Shown: piece after piece, positions 1 through 9,945 of the stretch
Layout of the letters: every line of letters begins with the position of its first letter
Position numbering within the stretch: the stretch's first letter is position 1
Source: Rhinopomastus cyanomelas
Taxonomy: Eukaryota > Chordata > Aves > Bucerotiformes > Rhinopomastidae
Direction of reading: 5' to 3'
NCBI GenBank assembly: GCA_013400115.1
Contig: VXBP01007531.1
Span: forward strand, 188,260-252,259
Length of the DNA: 64,000 bases
Program-made: the position numbers and the translations under genes
The notes under the pieces: model-generated
Databases searched by the model: none
Seen by the model: the letters and a program-made list of their open reading frames with translations, nothing else
Told to the model about the DNA's origin: nothing

Positions 1-139
1 CGAGCCCTCGGGCGGCCACATCGGTGACCAACAGCACCGGGCACTTGCCCTGCGCAAACTTGGCAATGTTGATCTTGCGGGCAGTCTGGTCCAGTGAGCT
101 GTAGATGTGTGTGCAGCGGATGCCCTGGGCTGTTAGCAG
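1..139 (-). CDS. DDX54: DDX54 exon 11 (partial)
   Basis: It begins after CCCCAG and reads [17 protein letters not shown] and onward to motif V, TDVAARGL. It lies in the second RecA domain and is cut by the window start. Confidence 0.93.
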   Translation of the reverse strand, partial: MLTAQGIRCTHIYSSLDQTARKINIAKFAQGKCPVLLVTDVAARGL

Positions 140-2819
140 CTGGGGAAGGGTGAAGAGAGATCTGATCCCACCGTGGCCTGTGATCTCAGCCAAGGGTCAG
201 CCCCTTGAGCCTGAGATCCCAGGGTGCCCACCCAGATTCCCAAATCCCACTGTGCTCCCCTCGCTCTGAAGAGCAGGCAGACACAGCACCTCCACAATCA
301 CTAATGCTGGCATTTCTCCCTCAACCCAGTGAAACAGAGGCAGAAGCTCCAGCAGAGAATGCACATGGGTGCGAAAGGACCTGGCACCACAACCTGTACA
401 GAAGTACACGTGGGGCACCCCAAAAAGCCACTTGCCTCCTTGAGATACTCTGTGTGGTGCTTGGTGGCTACAAAGACAACTGTCTGATCCTGGGGCTTCA
501 CCACGCTCCGGAGCAGATGGAGCAGCACTGCTGGTTTGTCATCCCCACGCACGTGGAAGAAAGCCAACTGCAACAGGAGGGCACAGCTCAGCTTCTCTGC
601 ATCCCCACGCCAGACACTGCCATCCCTTGTCCCCTCCTCGCGAGTCTGGAAGCGACTTGCAGAGGGTGGGGGACACAAAGCCCATCTCAAGCCTCCCCCG
701 CACCTCTCACCTTGAGCTGCTCACTGAGCTTGGACTCCACATCCAGACGAATCAGAATTGGCTCGGTGAGACCTGTGGGATGTGGTGACACGTGGGACAA
801 GGGCTGCAGCCCTACCCCTCAGCCTGCTTGGCTCAGTATTTGCCCAGCTGGGTTTCGCCCATGCTGGGCCCATGCCCCCTCACTGCTGTATGCCACCCGC
901 TCCTCACCAGCTCGAGCAAACTCGACAAGCAGCTTGGGTAGTGTGGCAGAGAAGAGGACAGTCTGGTGGCAATCTGGGAGCCGGGCGATGATCTCCTGGA
1001 GCTGCTCAGCAAAGCCCATCTCAAAGAGCCTGCCAGGAGGGGACACAGGATGTGGCACTGTCTGCTCACTCCCTCCATGGCTAGCCCTAGCAGCCCCCAG
1101 AGCCCCTTGCTGTTGCTCAATACACATGCAGGTACACTGCCCACCCTGGCAGCCCTCCCTGCACCCTGCTTACCTGTCGGCCTCGTCAAACACCACGTAT
1201 TCCACAGTGCTGAGCTTCAGTTTCATCTCCACTGCCACGTGCACCAGGCGTCCTGGGGTGGCAATGATTCTGTGGGGACAGAGCTGTCAATGGGACTGGG
1301 CAAAGGCAGCATCTCAATAACTTCGTTGGGTGTGCGTCCCAAATCTGACTCAGTTGTCCCCCACAGGGAGCTCAGAGAACACCAGGAACCCATTCATCGG
1401 CCATGCTAGCTGTAAACACCAGCCATGTCCCCAGATGACGGGTGGCTCCTGGGTGTTTTGTCCCCACCAGATCCCCTCCCTGTGCCCCAACTCACATGTC
1501 GGGGTTCTCATGCAGGGCAGCAAACTGGTCCTCCATCCTGTGAGAATGGGAAGAGGTTAGGGTGGTGTAGGGCAGCTTAGCCCCTCACCAGGTTCTGGGG
1601 AAGCTTCAGGGAACCAAGGACAGATGGGGATACAAGAACACCTTACTTGTCTCCTCCCAGGATCAGGGCTGTCTTCAAGCCTGTGAACTTGCCCAGCTGT
1701 GGAGTGAGGAAGACACATGTCATGAGGGTTTAACTCCAAACTCCTGTCATTACTGCCCATCCCCGTTGTCCCCTTATTACCTCCTTGGTGAACTTCAGGG
1801 TCTGCAGGGCCAGCTCACGGGTAGGTGAGAGGATGAGAGCACGTGCCCCGGCCTGGCTGGGTGCCTTCAGCCGCTCAAACATGGGGATGAGAAAGCAGGC
1901 TGTCTTCCCGCTGCCCGTCCGAGCCATTGCCACCACATCACGCCCGCGCAGGATGGGTGGGATGGTCTGTGGGACACAGTCCTGCCATCACTGCCTCTGT
2001 CCTGCTGTCACCACCCCGGGGTACCACCACCTCCACACTCACCTTCCTCTGAATGGGGGTAGGCACCTTGTAGCCCTTCTTCATGATGCCTTTGAAGACG
2101 GGGTAGCTGAGGCCTGAGGGGATGGGACAGTGAGGGGAAGCAGATGAAGGGTGCAGTCCCCATCCCAAGACTGCTGTTCCCAACCCTACACGCACCCATA
2201 GACTGGAAGCCCCCAGATTTCTTCTTCTTCTGGTTCTGGGCCCGCACCATGGCCTGTGTGTCCAGCTCAGCATCGGCACCATCATCTTCTTCGGCTGCAG
2301 GGAAAGCTGGCAGCAGGGTTGCCTGGGGACAGTGGGGGACATTCTATGACTGTGGTGACGAGCTTGCACAATGTTAGGTCAGGGCACACTGGCACTGAGG
2401 GTGCTGGCACTGTGGACAGCAGCACTGGGGACACTGGCATTTGGGGTGCTGGCATTATGTACAGTGGCACTGGGGGTGCTGGCACTGGGGGATTATGGCA
2501 CTTGGGGACTGGACACACTGGTTTTGGGGACAGCAGCACAAAGGGGATCCCTGGCAGACGGGGACTGGGAATATTGGCACAGGGGACTTGGGAACCGTGG
2601 GCACTGGCACCGAGGATACCAGCATCGGTTCCGGGCACTGGGAATCCCCGGCACGTGGGCACCAGGCACTAGGAGTTCCGACACGTGGGGAGCGGACACG
2701 CCCCTACCGAGACCACCGGAGCCGGATGCCCCGGTGACACCCCTCGAGAACCTCCCCGGCCCGTCCCTCGGCCCTACCGGCGCTGCCTGGAGCTCGCGGC
2801 GGGCGCGCAGCTGCGCCAT
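1..2819 (-). CDS. DDX54: DDX54, DEAD-box RNA helicase (5' part of gene, 11 exons, truncated by window)
   Basis: DDX54 is a nucleolar ATP-dependent RNA helicase linked to ribosome biogenesis and nuclear-receptor co-repression (family knowledge). Eleven coding exons join in frame on the minus strand: 2778-2819, 2196-2322, 2043-2113, 1781-1966, 1647-1696, 1496-1537, 1174-1269, 908-1029, 711-772, 436-567 and 1-139 (cut). The roughly 356 residues contain, in order, a basic KKKK stretch, a Q-motif region (VPTPIQRK), motif I (ARTGSGKT), Ia (SPTRELAL), Ib (TPGRL), II (DEAD), III (SATLP) and, in the last exon, motif V (TDVAARGL). The gene runs off the left edge, so the end of helicase domain 2 and the basic C-terminus are missing. 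It starts 108 bp from RITA1, head to head. One intron has a GC donor. The N-terminus is shorter than the human protein as I remember it. Confidence 0.96.
140..435 (-). other. DDX54: DDX54 intron 10, GC-AG type
   Basis: The donor reads AGGAG/GCAAGT instead of GT, and the acceptor is CCCCAG/CTG. GC donors make up roughly one percent of vertebrate introns and usually have an otherwise strong consensus, as here. The long forward-strand reading frames across this region are antisense shadows of the DDX54 exons. Confidence 0.85.
436..567 (-). CDS. DDX54: DDX54 exon 10
   Basis: 44 codons, phase 0 at both ends, running from [10 protein letters not shown] to TEYLKE. It carries the [11 protein letters not shown] strand of helicase domain 2 (motif IV region). 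The exon ends GAG and is followed by GCAAGT, a GC-type donor. Confidence 0.94.
711..772 (-). CDS. DDX54: DDX54 exon 9
   Basis: It encodes [20 protein letters not shown], the linker between the two RecA domains. It enters in phase 1 and leaves in phase 0. Confidence 0.94.
908..1029 (-). CDS. DDX54: DDX54 exon 8
   Basis: It encodes [17 protein letters not shown] and then [14 protein letters not shown], ending at FARA. It holds motif III (SAT), which couples ATP hydrolysis to unwinding. Phase 2 in, phase 1 out. Confidence 0.95.
1174..1269 (-). CDS. DDX54: DDX54 exon 7
   Basis: It encodes [15 protein letters not shown] and then YVVFDEADR. It holds motif Ib (TPGRL, RNA contact) and the DEAD box (motif II, Mg-ATP hydrolysis). 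Confidence 0.96.
1496..1537 (-). CDS. DDX54: DDX54 exon 6
   Basis: A 42-bp exon encoding [13 protein letters not shown]. Phase 2 on both sides. Confidence 0.94.
1647..1696 (-). CDS. DDX54: DDX54 exon 5
   Basis: It encodes [17 protein letters not shown], with the GG motif region of RecA domain 1. Phase 0 in, phase 2 out. Confidence 0.94.
1781..1966 (-). CDS. DDX54: DDX54 exon 4
   Basis: 62 codons, phase 0 on both sides, beginning [20 protein letters not shown]. It contains the Walker A motif (GSGKT) and motif Ia (SPTRELALQ), and ends LKFTKE. Confidence 0.96.
2043..2113 (-). CDS. DDX54: DDX54 exon 3
   Basis: It encodes [21 protein letters not shown] plus RK, the Q-motif region that reads the adenine of ATP. 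Phase 1 in, phase 0 out. Confidence 0.96.
2196..2322 (-). CDS. DDX54: DDX54 exon 2
   Basis: It encodes [18 protein letters not shown] and onward through [18 protein letters not shown]. The acceptor at 2323-2324 (CCCCAG/GCAACC) is preferred over the nearby CTGCAG because only it keeps phase 0 with exon 1. Confidence 0.9.
2323..2777 (-). repeat. Degenerate 15-bp minisatellite inside DDX54 intron 1
   Basis: From about 2383 to 2700 the plus strand repeats variants of GGCACTGGGGGTGCT with a period near 15 bp (for example near 2396, 2441, 2456 and 2471). The translation shows a matching five-residue period (LALGV type). Copies have drifted and some carry insertions. It fills most of the 455-bp intron between the first two DDX54 coding exons. 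Confidence 0.8.
2778..2819 (-). CDS. DDX54: DDX54 exon 1 (start codon)
   Basis: The start ATG is at 2819-2817 and the exon encodes [14 protein letters not shown]. The donor is CCG/GTAGGG. The start was chosen because MAQ matches an internal MAQ of the human N-terminus and the exon joins exon 2 in phase 0. Human DDX54, as I recall it, has a longer basic and acidic N-terminus that is not seen here. Confidence 0.8.
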
Positions 2820-2927
2820 TCCTGTCTCAGCGGCAGTAGCGGAAGCTCGCGGCAGCGGGCGGGTCCGGAAGGGGCGAGGCCACCCGTTCTCTCCTCTTGC
2901 CGAGACGTCCTCTTCCCGGCTGGGGCC
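2820..2927. promoter_or_regulatory. Bidirectional CpG-rich promoter of DDX54 and RITA1
   Basis: Only 108 bp separate the DDX54 start codon (minus) and the RITA1 start codon (plus). The interval is GC- and CpG-rich, has no TATA box, and carries ETS-type cores: GCGGAAG at 2839-2845, CCGGAAG at 2865-2871, and an inverted CTTCC at 2912-2916. TATA-less CpG promoters with ETS sites are typical of bidirectional housekeeping promoters. The CpG-rich zone runs from about 2700 to 3620. Transcription start sites cannot be read from sequence. Confidence 0.75.
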
Positions 2928-3136
2928 ATGCGGGGGGCTCTGGGCGCTGGCTCTGCCGGCGCTCCTGCGGTGCCGTGCCGGACTGTCCGTGCTCGCCGCG
3001 CACGGGCCTCCTTCGTGGAGGAGTCGCTCTTCGGAAGCCCCGCGGGGGTCCGGTCGGCCCCACCCAGCTTCGATCCTCCTTGGACAGCGAAGGCGGCGGC
3101 TCCCGGTAGCGGCCCCCGGCCGGGGGGTAGGTGCAG
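2928..3136 (+). CDS. RITA1: RITA1 coding exon 1
   Basis: The ATG at 2928 sits in a good context (GGGGCCATGC). The exon ends in phase 2 at GTGCAG/GTAGGC. Another GT donor at 3127 would break the frame with the downstream exon. Confidence 0.85.
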
Positions 3137-3777
3137 GTAGGCGGCCCCACCGCACTCAGGTGGCCCTCTGTTCCTCCCTCTGCCTGCCCTGGGCTGGGCT
3201 CGGCGGGCCCCGGGTTCCTCGGGTCAGCCTGCCGTAAGCCTCTGCAGGCGGGGCCCGCTGTGCTTAGCTCTCGGTTTCTCTCCTTGCTTCGCCGGGGAGG
3301 CTGCGAAGCCACGCTCCCTCCTTCTGCGACGAAGCCCTGTTCGGGGCCCGACACCGCCGCCTCGATGTGGCCAGACTGCAGCCGCTGCTCTGGAGTCCCC
3401 CACCCGCCCCCCGCGCCAGGGAGACGCCGCTGAGAGCTCTGCACGGTCATGACCCCGCTCTTCCGGTAGTTGCGGGGTCCCAGCGGGGCAGCGAGGGCGA
3501 GTCCTGCGCCGACAGCGACTCCTGCTCCCAGGGGTGGGGTGCTCCCGGCAGGGGCCGTTCTCAATCCCTGAGCCGGCTGAACACGCACTTGGACAGGCTC
3601 CGTCCGGCTGCAAACACCCCCAAGGCAGAAAAGAGTAAAACCCTGCGCCCGCTGACAGCCCCTGCGACCCCTCGGGGCCCGCTGATCAGGGGTCAGTCAC
3701 AAAGTGTGTCTGGTACTCCTCGGGCCAGGAGCCCCATGGCAGTAGATGGCTGCAAACGCCGTCCTCCCTGGAAGTGA
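2928..3777 (+). CDS. RITA1: RITA1, RBPJ-interacting and tubulin-associated protein 1
   Basis: RITA1 binds RBPJ/CBF1, exports it from the nucleus and so dampens Notch signalling; it also binds tubulin (family knowledge). Two coding exons, 2928-3136 and 3300-3777, give 228 residues against 269 in human. Matching blocks in order: SFVEESLFGSPAG and FDPPW (about residues 38-60); a second related box SFCDEALFG (77-85); LLWSPPPAPR with the RAM-like hydrophobic-Trp-hydrophobic-Pro motif around W101, the likely RBPJ contact; TPLRALH; SQSLSRLN; and the C-terminal PPWK. The segment between the two LFG boxes is much shorter than in human. The splice was chosen because it alone keeps the frame: donor GCAG/GTAGGC and acceptor GGGGAG/G after a pyrimidine-rich tract. 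Upstream acceptors hit a stop or the wrong phase. Confidence 0.9.
3300..3777 (+). CDS. RITA1: RITA1 coding exon 2
   Basis: It starts after GGGGAG with the pyrimidine tract TTTCTCTCCTTGCTTC upstream. It reads LRSHAPSFCDEALFG, then the W101 motif, and stops at TGA 3775-3777 after PPWK. Confidence 0.85.
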
Positions 3778-3870
3778 AGCCAGCCGAGTGTCCCTCTGGA
3801 TGTAAATACAGCTGTCTGATCTCCTGTTGAGTGAGTCTGCAAGGGTCATGAGACCTACTGTGGTGTCAAG

Positions 3871-3887
3871 GGATGGATGGATGGATG
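3871..3887. repeat. Short (GGAT)n microsatellite
   Basis: Four uninterrupted units, GGATGGATGGATGGATG, lying about 95 bp after the RITA1 stop. Confidence 0.9.
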
Positions 3888-4808
3888 AGGTTGCTGCTCC
3901 ATGCAAAAGCCATGAACCGAGGGTGTCCTCAACACTGGAGTGGGACAGCCGTGGCAGCCCCTGTGGCCTGCCGCAGTTTGGGGTCCTTCTGTCCAGGCAG
4001 TCCAGCCAGGAGTTTGGAACATGAAGAGATGGGGCTACCTACAGCACAGGTCCAGAGCCCTGCCAGGAGGAGGAACAGGTACTATCTACAGCATAGGTTT
4101 AGTTAAGTTCCAAGGGCCTTGATGTCAGCCCTCGGTTGACTAGTTCTGGGGAAGAGAGAGGAGACTTGCTTAATCCTGCCTGTCACATTGAATCACAGGG
4201 TGGCTCAGGCTTGACCTCCTGCTTGAGGTAGGTAAGGGGTGGGCTCAGGCAGGGCTATGCAGGGCTTTATCTATTTGAGTGGTGGAAAACTTCAAGCTGC
4301 ACAAACTCCGGTAGCTCTTCCCTCTATTTGGCTCTCTGGGTTCAAAAGTTTCCCTTAATACCCTATTGAGTTTTTCTTGAGCCAGTTTGTGTTTGTTTTC
4401 TCATTCTGCTTTGCCCCTGAGCGCAAAGTTTTTCTCACAATCACCTCCTTTTTGCAGATACTGAGCGACTGCTCTGAGGCCCTCTGAAACCTTTTCTCCA
4501 GGCTGACTGAGCCCTATTACCTCAGCCTCTGTGCATGGGATCCTCCAACTTGGTGGCTCTCTGGCCTTGCTTCGTTTCATCAACACTTTCATGGTCACCT
4601 TTGCCAAAGAGAGAGAAGAACAAGCAGGGAGGTGAGGAATGCCATTGTCCAGTGTCCTGCTGGTGGTGAGTGTCCCCCAGGCTGGATGGGAGGACAGGGA
4701 AGGATCTGCTGCAGGGATTTCAGCAGCGTCTGGTGCTGAGAATGTGCTGAGTGGACACATAATCCCACCAGTGTGAGCGCTCTCACAGTGGTGCAATGCT
4801 TGTCACCA

Positions 4809-4814
4809 AATAAA
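4809..4814 (+). terminator. Possible RITA1 poly(A) signal
   Basis: This is the first AATAAA on the plus strand after RITA1, about 1 kb past the stop. Another lies near 5789. Use is inferred only. Confidence 0.35.
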
Positions 4815-6699
4815 TGATCTGAGGTGGATCTCTGGGGCCTCCTCTTTGGTCAGCATGATGCTGCTGTGTGAGCTGGGCATACCTCACTTCTCCAAAGGCT
4901 GGTTGAGCAAAGCAGCTCCTCCATTCCCCTCCCTGATGTGAGTAAGAGCAACTCAGTCCATAGGACTGTGGATAGGAGGCAGGTGAAGGACACTGGGAAG
5001 GCAGGCTGCACTGACAGGTCAGTGAGGTCAGTAGTTGCTGGGCAGGTGGTAAGTCCTTCCCATGCAAAGGGAAACATACTCTCAAATTCATCCAAGGACA
5101 AAACCAGCCAGGTTAAGTGTGTCATTCTGCTCCCGGAAATGACTTTGTTGCCATCTAAAGCAGCAGCAGGGTTGGGCTGTGACTCACTCCAGCCTGTGAA
5201 GGTCACTGACCAGCATGGGAAGGTCAGCCAAGAGGGATATTCTGATCCAGTCCCACCAGTGAGACAGCAGAGCTCAGCCTAAAATTGTGAGATGTGTTGT
5301 CTTGGCCTTGCAGTGATGTCCTCTGTGACAGCTGGCCCTGGCAGGCTCAAGCCCTGCTGCAATTGCCATGGTGGTTACTGCTTGTCATCTAGGAGCCTTG
5401 AGTTGCAGGGAGCCTTCCTGAGAGGGAGGAACAGAGGACTGGTTTGGTGCTCATTTGTCAGCTGTCTTGCTGTCTTTTTTTTGAAGTCTTTCATGTGAGG
5501 AGTGTCTGGAACAAGCAGCTTTTCTGGATGAGGGTGACAGCACAGATCACTGCTGTATCCCTCACATCCTGCTCATTCAGTCACATTCCAGAACAGTAGG
5601 TGAGCACAGCATGTTTGTCTTTTGGTGCAGACAGCATGAAGTACCACTTGCTCAGCCCAGCAAGATAGCAGATGCCAGTTACTGTGGGCTTGAGGGCCTT
5701 CAGCAGGTTCTCCCTGCATGGCCTTATGGGGGGATTCCAAATCCAGTAGAATTGGCTCTGGCTGCTGAGCCGAGCCTTCCCAAAGGGGCAAATAAAAGGA
5801 AATGTATCTGATGGGACTTTTTAGTAGGTGCTGGGTCCTTCTGCTCTTTTGAACCTTCCCCCTTGACCCAGCTTCCCTACATTGCAGATGGCCTCTGGCC
5901 TCTGATGGGAACTGAGTATGGCACATGCAGGTTAAAGCCGTTGCTGGAGGCAGAGTGTTTCTGAGGAGCAGGTTGTGACAGTGGTGCTGTAACCCAGCTA
6001 ACACCTTATGAGCTGCTGGGAGTGTGTGAACAGGTCTTTTTTGTGGCACTCGTCAGCAGTTCATTCCTTGCCCAGTGCACTGGTGAGGAGGATTAAAGGA
6101 GGTAGCAGTTCTGGGGCTCAGTGGTCTAGCTGCCCTGGCAGATGGGAAGCAGGAATAATCCCACATTATTAAAAACCTGACTGGTTTGGGATCCTTGTGA
6201 TTAGAACTAAGCACTGTGCACTGCAGCAGCCCAGTGGTTTGTCTACACCTGGGTAAAAGTTTGTCAGGCTCTGATTAACAGTGAGCGAGTGGTAGGGACA
6301 TGAAAGCAATTAGGGCCTTCTCAGAGGAGGTGTTAGGGGATGCTGATGTCAGTCTGGGCCTGTTCAGCTTCGTTTGGACGTTGTCACAACACACAGCTCT
6401 TAAGCCTGCAGGTCTCTCTCAGGGGGCTCGGAGAGAAACCAAAGCGTGATTTGGACGCTAGATGGAGACAAGGGTTAAAGATAGACGCAGATGCCCAGCC
6501 TCACAGCACAACGTCTGAGCATCTGGGAACTGCTGAACCAGAAATTTGTACCCAGTGTGTGGTGTTGGAGTGCTGGAGTACTTGAAAGATGGAGGGTCTT
6601 AAAATGAAGAGACATCTTATCTGAAGAAGCAGCTGGCAGTGGTCTGTATGGCCAGTTTACCCCCACTGCTGTGTTCATTTAGGCCTTGGAAACAAATTC

Positions 6700-6888
6700 C
6701 TCACTATGAGGTTGCTAAGGCACTGGAGAGGTTGTGTCTTAGAGAAGTTGTGATTGCCCCCTCCCTGGGAGTGTTCAAGGCCAGGATGGATGGGGTTCTG
6801 GGCCACCTAGTGTGGTGAGAAGTGTCTCTACATGGCAAGGAGTTGGAACAAGATGATTTCTAAGGTCCCTTCCAGTTGAAACCATAAA
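6700..6888 (+). repeat. CR1 LINE 3' fragment
   Basis: It has the characteristic CR1 3' end: GTTCAAGGCCAGGATGGATG, then GTTGGAACAAGATGAT and AAGGTCCCTTCCAG. It is 5'-truncated and diverged. Confidence 0.85.
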
Positions 6889-8639
6889 ACAACAGAGGAG
6901 ATTTTAAAGACCCTTGCATCAGCCATGCACTTTGCTGTCCCACAGTGGCCCAGTGTGTCACCAAGGGCTTCCCGGACATCAGGAGGTCAGAACTGGCACT
7001 TCCTCATGATTTGCACCGCAAAGGGAGTGCTGGTTGAAACACAAATGGGTATAACTGGGTTGCTTGTATTTTGTACTGTGGTTCTTGCTCACATTTGACT
7101 CTTCAGTCCTGCCCTGTTATCTTGTTCTAGCAGAGCTGTGCAGTCCAGCATGAGAACAAAAGATGCTCTGTCTCTGCTGTGGGCTGCACTGCAGCTTGTG
7201 TGGAGCAAACACTAAGTGTGAATAAATTGAGGCAGGACAGATGATGTTTCCTGGCTCCAAATTCACCTCATCCAGTGTCACTGATGCTTGGCTCAGGTGA
7301 GAATTGTTGATGCAGAGGCCTGAATCACAGCCAGAAGTCCTGCCTGCTGCTATTATTTCTCAGTTTTTTAATCTGCTCAACACTGATAAATTCTCTCTGC
7401 CTTTGACCCTGACTCCTTGTCTTATGTCTCTCAGAACAGTACCAGCTCACTGGGAACTACTTATTTTCCCAAGCTAGCTGCACCCAGCTCTAGGTGCAAC
7501 AGACAGCTACAACTGGTTGGTTTATGTGTTGGCAGTGTTACACTTGCTTTGGTCAGCCCATACCAGCTCCCTTGTTTGTCAGCATACGCTTCGCCTGACG
7601 TTTAGTGTTGTCGCTAGTGTGCGGTACCTCTGTACTGGCTCAGTGCTTTGCTGAGAGGGTTTCAGAGTGGAGTCAGTAGATGGGGAGAAAAGGTGGTCCT
7701 GTGAGTGAGCTATTTGCTGCTGGTTGCAACCATGTTACTACACAGCTACTTTCCTCTGAAATCAGCAGAGCAACGAAATGGAGCAGCTAGGCTCTGAAAA
7801 CAGCCTGTGCCTTCTGTGAGGAGCTGGCAGGAGCCAAGTCATTATCCAAAACAAGCAACAGCCTGACCCAGTGGCACCATGACAGGTTTAATTGCCTCCT
7901 GCAGCACCTTTCTAAGAGGCAGTGCTGATTCTCAGTGCTCCACTACAAATGTGTTGTGTTTCAGTGCTTAGTATCCTGCTGTTGTTGGGCAAGCTTGTTT
8001 GGGGAAGCCCACAGCTCCTGTTCCTGCTGTTTCACTGCTTCCTGTTTGTTCTGCAGGATGTGAAAATTGAAGTCGCTTGACCAGCTCTCGCAAGCTGTTT
8101 TGGAGATTTCTCATCACGTTGTATTTGTAACTCCAGCCCTGGGGAGTGACACAAAGCTAGTGGCTGAGAAGGGGAGGGCTCAGTGAGGCACCAAGAAAGC
8201 AGATGAAGGTCTGGTTTGCAGAGCTGCTGGTAATTCCAGACTGCATGCATCTGCACTGGTAGAAGTGGGCTGCTTCAGCTGGACCAGGGCCTTACCTACC
8301 CATTCCTAACTGACAGACTGCCTACCAATGCTGAAATCGAAGAGAGCCGCTGGACAGAGCCCACTGGCTTAATGGGATTAGATGTAGCTCAGAGGGAGCA
8401 TCAGAGGGCTGCTGCCTGTTGGAGACATGCTCACAAGGGCTGGGGGTTCGTCACATGCCAGGCCCTGGCTGTCAGCCTGAGGTGCTTCACTCTGCCCGAG
8501 CCGGATGTAATCCCGAGGTTTCACCGCGGGGCCTCTGGGCCCTTCACGGCACCCACCGTACCCGGGGGGTGCAGCCCCTCCGCAGGGCCCAGCGCTGCCG
8601 CCTACGCCGCGTTTTGCCGTTGCTGGGCGACCGCTCTGC

Positions 8640-8919
8640 TCACCTCTGACCCCAGAGGCGGGGCCTGTATTCAGCCAATGGTGTTCTGCGCTGCTGCACT
8701 GCGGGCCCGCCCTTTCCTTCCTGTGTTTGAGGCGGGATGGCCCCAGCACCACCGCCCGGGCCAATCAACGTCCCCGTGCGGCCGGACGGGCAGCGCCGCT
8801 GCCCAATGGTGTGAGGGTGTGGGAGGGAGGAGCATGTGGAGGCGGGTCCCGTCCGGATCCTCTCGCGGGGACGGAGCGCGGATTGGCGGGCGGGAGGGAG
8901 GCTCCGCCCCTCTGAAACA
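8640..8919 (+). promoter_or_regulatory. TPCN1 CpG-island promoter with four CCAAT boxes
   Basis: A CpG-rich island spans about 8490-9420. It carries CCAAT at 8675-8679, 8761-8765 and 8803-8807, an inverted ATTGG at 8882-8886, and several GC boxes (GGCGGG types). This is a typical NF-Y/Sp1 TATA-less layout. A good donor (AACA/GTGAGT) follows at 8920, so a non-coding first exon probably ends at 8919. A further acceptor-like TCTCCTAG lies at 9205-9212. Exon use is inferred. Confidence 0.65.
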
Positions 8920-9945
8920 GTGAGTGGCGGCGGGGGTTGGGGGGTCGCTCCGAGGTGAGGTCTCACAGCGACCGCGGGCACTGCTTCGGTGGGGCCGGGC
9001 CGGGTTGGTGGCGGGAGAGCAATCCTGGAGGCCATGGGCGGGAGGGCCTGCCGTGGGACGGGGACACCTGCCCGGGGGCGCTGCAGAACCCAGGGTGGGG
9101 GAGGGGCTGCGCGGCCGGTTTGTGCGGGCCGGCCGGGGGGAGCTGGCGTTTGGGGGTGTCTGAGGCCTCTCCAGTGCAGTGACCGCCCCGTCACCGTGTC
9201 CCTCTCTCCTAGGCCGCGGGAGGAGCTCAGTGCCGGCCACGCTGCTGCCAGGGCTCCCGTCCCGACCCCAGGTGTCCGCCTGTGGGTCCGGCTTGTAGCC
9301 GCGGGAGACGCGGCCTCCGCCCGGAGTCCTGTGCGAGGAGGGAGCGGGGGAATGCGGCTGGGAGTCTCCCCTCCCCTCTGTCCGGGCTCTGTGTGACCTC
9401 CTCCCTTGTTTAAAGAAACCAATGACTTTGTGACGGTGACATCAGACAGTAAAAACAACCAATCTTGCGGGACTTTCCCTTGTGCAGACCCGGCCTGGAC
9501 GCTCTTTCGTTGCCCCCACCTGAGCAGGAGTCCCTGGGGCATGGCCGGGGACAACGACACGTAGCATCATGCTGGCTTGGGATGGCCCTCACCTGCCTGC
9601 TGCTCCACACAGTGCTCAGCACTTTGTCCAGAAGCACTTTCTGCTGCTTCCAGATTTTGCTGTGAGCCCTGCACTGGCTGGAATAGGCTGCCCAGACCTC
9701 ACCTGTTGAATTTAGCTGTTGCATCAGTAACTGCCATTGTTTTTAGAACCCTGTGGCTGCAAAAAATTAGATCCTTTTGTAAGCTGCAGTCTCTAGAGAT
9801 GGGCACACACACCTTTATATTGTATCTACAAGCCACTCCTGATGGAAGACACTCTGGGGAGAGTTTTTGACATAAGGGTTTCACAAGCAGAACTGCAAAA
9901 GGCATTATTTAAAGTGCGGGGGATAGGAGCCTCTGAAGGGACAGC

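Larger units (their letters stand above)
3778..8640. other. Intergenic region between RITA1 and TPCN1
   Basis: This contains the RITA1 3' UTR, a short GGAT repeat and one CR1 fragment. I inspected both strands for IQCD, the gene found here in mammals, and found no coiled-coil or IQ-motif reading frame. The remaining frames are short and look random. Confidence 0.6.

Noticed and set aside
205..1320. 371-codon plus-strand reading frame, the longest in the window
   Set aside because: It runs antisense through DDX54 exons 7-10 and their introns. The minus strand carries the helicase motifs and correct splice sites, so this is a shadow frame.
2371..3237. 288-codon plus-strand frame
   Set aside because: It arises from the GC-rich minisatellite (five-residue LALGV-like period) and the CpG island. 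It is not a protein I recognise and overlaps DDX54 exon 1.
4401..6049. Minus-strand frames as possible IQCD exons
   Set aside because: No coiled-coil heptads, IQ motif or similarity to the remembered IQCD sequence.
8640..9560. 306-codon minus-strand frame in the TPCN1 CpG island
   Set aside because: High GC content lengthens frames by chance. The composition is Pro/Arg/Gly-rich and there are no domains.
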